The notes under the pieces were generated by a model. It was given only the letters and a program-made list of their open reading frames with translations, searched no databases and was not told the origin of the DNA. Position numbers and translations under genes: made by a program. From Todiramphus chloris collaris (lineage: Eukaryota; Chordata; Aves; Coraciiformes; Alcedinidae): a stretch of DNA of 64,000 bases. Location: contig JANVCC010000077.1 in the NCBI GenBank assembly GCA_025345505.1, forward strand, positions 5,502,045 through 5,566,044, read 5' to 3'. This document shows, piece after piece, positions 62,067 to 64,000 of the stretch (the first letter of the stretch is position 1; the number at the start of each line of letters is the position of its first letter).

Positions 62067-64000
62067 AGATAGGTTAGAATAAGGAAAGACAAATAGGCTT
62101 TTCAGAATGTAGTCCCTCGGCCAATTTCTCATACTGAAGTTTAGAAAATAGTTGAAGCATTTGTTTAGGTTGGGGTTTTTTTTTGTTTGTGTTGGTGTTT
62201 TTTAAGAAAAAACATCTCCCTGTAGTGCTCAATAGCCTTGAGCAGCTGTTTGCAGTCACTTGAGGAGAAAGGGGGGAAAAAAAAAAAAATCCTGTTTTAT
62301 GAGATGATTGAGTTCTATTGGAGGACAGCAGAAGCAAAATTGCAAGTAAGATCTTGGTACTGAATTGTTGTAAGTCTGTAACCAACCCATATAATGGGGA
62401 TTAAAGTGTAGCCACTTAAACTTACTGCAATTAAAGACAATGAACACCACCAAAACTCAGTCAATGCAAGAAACTGCTAACTCAGAACAATTCCATGAGC
62501 CCACACCACAACAGATAACCTCCTATTGCAACCATGCTCTGAACACCTAGACCACACCGCTCAATTTCTGTTAAATAGGAGAGAGCACATCCACACAATC
62601 CCTGAGCATTCCCCTTGCTGAATCTCTTCAGCTTTGAAGCAAGCCAGCACAGAAACTATCGAAAGTACCTGGGAAGGGCTCAGTCCCCACTGCCTGCACA
62701 TTCTACTGAGTCAGCAAAATTCAGTGCCAGGCCCAGAAACAACTGGACTGTCTCAGCTGCTGGCTGATCATCTCTCCTCGGACATAGAGCTGTGTTGTCA
62801 GGAATAATTAAAATATTTTAAATTGTCTTCTTGACCAAGCAAAAGCGTCATGTATTCAATGGTGCCAATGGTATTAGAAGACAGAATTCCAAATCACTTT
62901 CCAGCAAGCACTTCAGTGACTCTTCTTCATCTTCTCCCTGCCTACACAGCCACCACCTTAGCTATTCCTCAAGCCTGAAATTCTTTGATTTCTTCAAAGT
63001 ACATAACTCCCTTAAATAAGGTTTTGTTCTACATAGGGCTCTGTCATCACAATATCTGAATAATTATAGATCACTTCTAACTCATAAGAAAGAGACTAAA
63101 AGATTAACGAGCAAAAACTGCTCTTGAAGTCAAGACAAGCACACTTGCAGGGGAGAAAACATGGAGGGAAAATGGGGCCCCCAGCAGAGGAATACGACAG
63201 AATTATACAAACACCACATCAGTGCAGGCTGAGCACAAACATCATTGCCAAGCCCACCACACACTGCCTCCCAGCTGTAATTAAATCCCCTAAAGCATAT
63301 TCTAGTACAAATAGATCCTGCATCTCCTCAAAACACAATCAGCTTCAACAAAGCTTAAGGGTCCCACAAACACAGAAAATGAAACCCAAATTTGGGACTT
63401 GAATTTATACAAGAGTAATGTCAAATGAGAAAAACAGGGTACTGGAGAGGCTAAAACTAGGGAAAGAAGTGTAATGGGGGCATGATATTTTAAAAGGAAA
63501 TTAAAATATTACATATTAACCTATTGTAAAGCTCACTGTCACCTTCATTCACTAGAAGTTTCACATCAGCTCAGACAGTAAAAGCAGAGCTCTCTCACAC
63601 GTCACTCCATGGTTTTTGCTTGACAGGGTATGAATCTGTAACACAGCACCTTTCCATAAGGGGGAAGAAGTGCATAGTACTTTGCACAAGGGCTCTAACA
63701 GTTTACAGGCAACAGTCACCTTTGCTTTCAGCACCCTGGGCAGGCAGTCTCCCATAATGAAGATGCCTATTCAAGATAGAACTAATCCTATACATCAATG
63801 CTGCACCTGTCAAGTCATAAAAAACCAACAAGAGATGACATATCCTAACACCAAAACAATGAAGATGGCATGGGTGTTTGTACTGTCCTAGCCAGAGTTG
63901 TTGGCTTCACTTCTTTTTGGAATGGCCTGAATGACTGTAGAAATACATACCACCTTAACGACATTTGTTGTGAATGTGCACTAAGGACAGCTTTGATCAG
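62067..64000. other. Non-coding DNA to the window end
   Basis: Unique sequence with a T/G-rich tract at about 62161-62203 and an A run near 62278-62289. No gene, RNA or transposon was recognised on either strand. Confidence 0.5.
62161..62203. repeat. T/G-rich low-complexity tract
   Basis: About 43 bp of T runs broken by G, GG and GGGG, the same class as the tracts at 42.5 and 54.15 kb. It begins about 95 bp after the 3' end of the composite CR1, so it is not the CR1 terminus itself. Confidence 0.75.

Noticed and set aside
1..64000. CRISPR arrays, operons, ribosome binding sites, rRNA or phage-like genes
   Set aside because: The repeat content marks this as vertebrate nuclear DNA, and no evenly spaced direct repeats or compact gene clusters were seen.

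Overview
The window looks like 64 kb of bird nuclear DNA (autosome-like, AT-rich, non-coding). The main clue is that almost every recognisable interspersed repeat is a CR1 LINE (chicken repeat 1 type). These copies are 5'-truncated, lack poly(A) tails, and end in the CR1 3' signature: a 'ggacta..atgatct..aggtcccttccaaccc' type block followed by one or two copies of ATTCTRTG. I see no L1 or Alu-like elements with poly(A) tails. One compact retroviral solo LTR is present, of the avian class II (ERVK/alpharetrovirus-like) layout. The species cannot be named from what is here. All family calls come from reading and memory of the families; no search was run.

Layout. 1-14.9 kb: unique non-coding DNA with small simple repeats, one Z-DNA-prone stretch and one exon-like segment on the minus strand. 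14.92-15.30 kb: solo LTR, minus. 15.99-16.90 kb: CR1, minus. 21.47-22.07 kb: CR1, plus. 23.36-24.23 kb: CR1, plus, with about 1.1 kb lost internally. 26.70-26.87 kb: old CR1 tail, minus. 30.33-31.13 kb: CR1, minus. 36.37-36.48 kb: small CR1 ORF2 fossil, plus. 38.02-38.53 kb: CR1, minus. 38.53-56.5 kb: about 18 kb in which I recognise no transposon, with A/C- or T/G-rich tracts and one C-rich G-quadruplex candidate. 56.53-58.23 kb: CR1, plus, with a reverse transcriptase remnant. 59.53-62.07 kb: a composite CR1, plus, that keeps both a 5' region and a 3' end. CR1 totals about 8 kb, roughly one eighth of the window.

No host protein-coding exon could be supported. The longest open frames outside repeats resemble no family I know and look like chance. 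The window is therefore either intergenic or inside a long intron. No operon, CRISPR array or RNA gene was found, and I see no convincing new multi-gene system.

The most unusual object is the composite CR1 at 59.5-62.1 kb. It has a 5' region with a 34-bp tandem duplication, an ORF1 start with a Cys motif and a coiled-coil-like helix, then a 247-bp piece from a different CR1 subfamily in place of the rest of ORF1 and the endonuclease, then the reverse transcriptase and 3' end. The 247-bp piece is about 95% identical by eye to part of the CR1 2.7 kb upstream.
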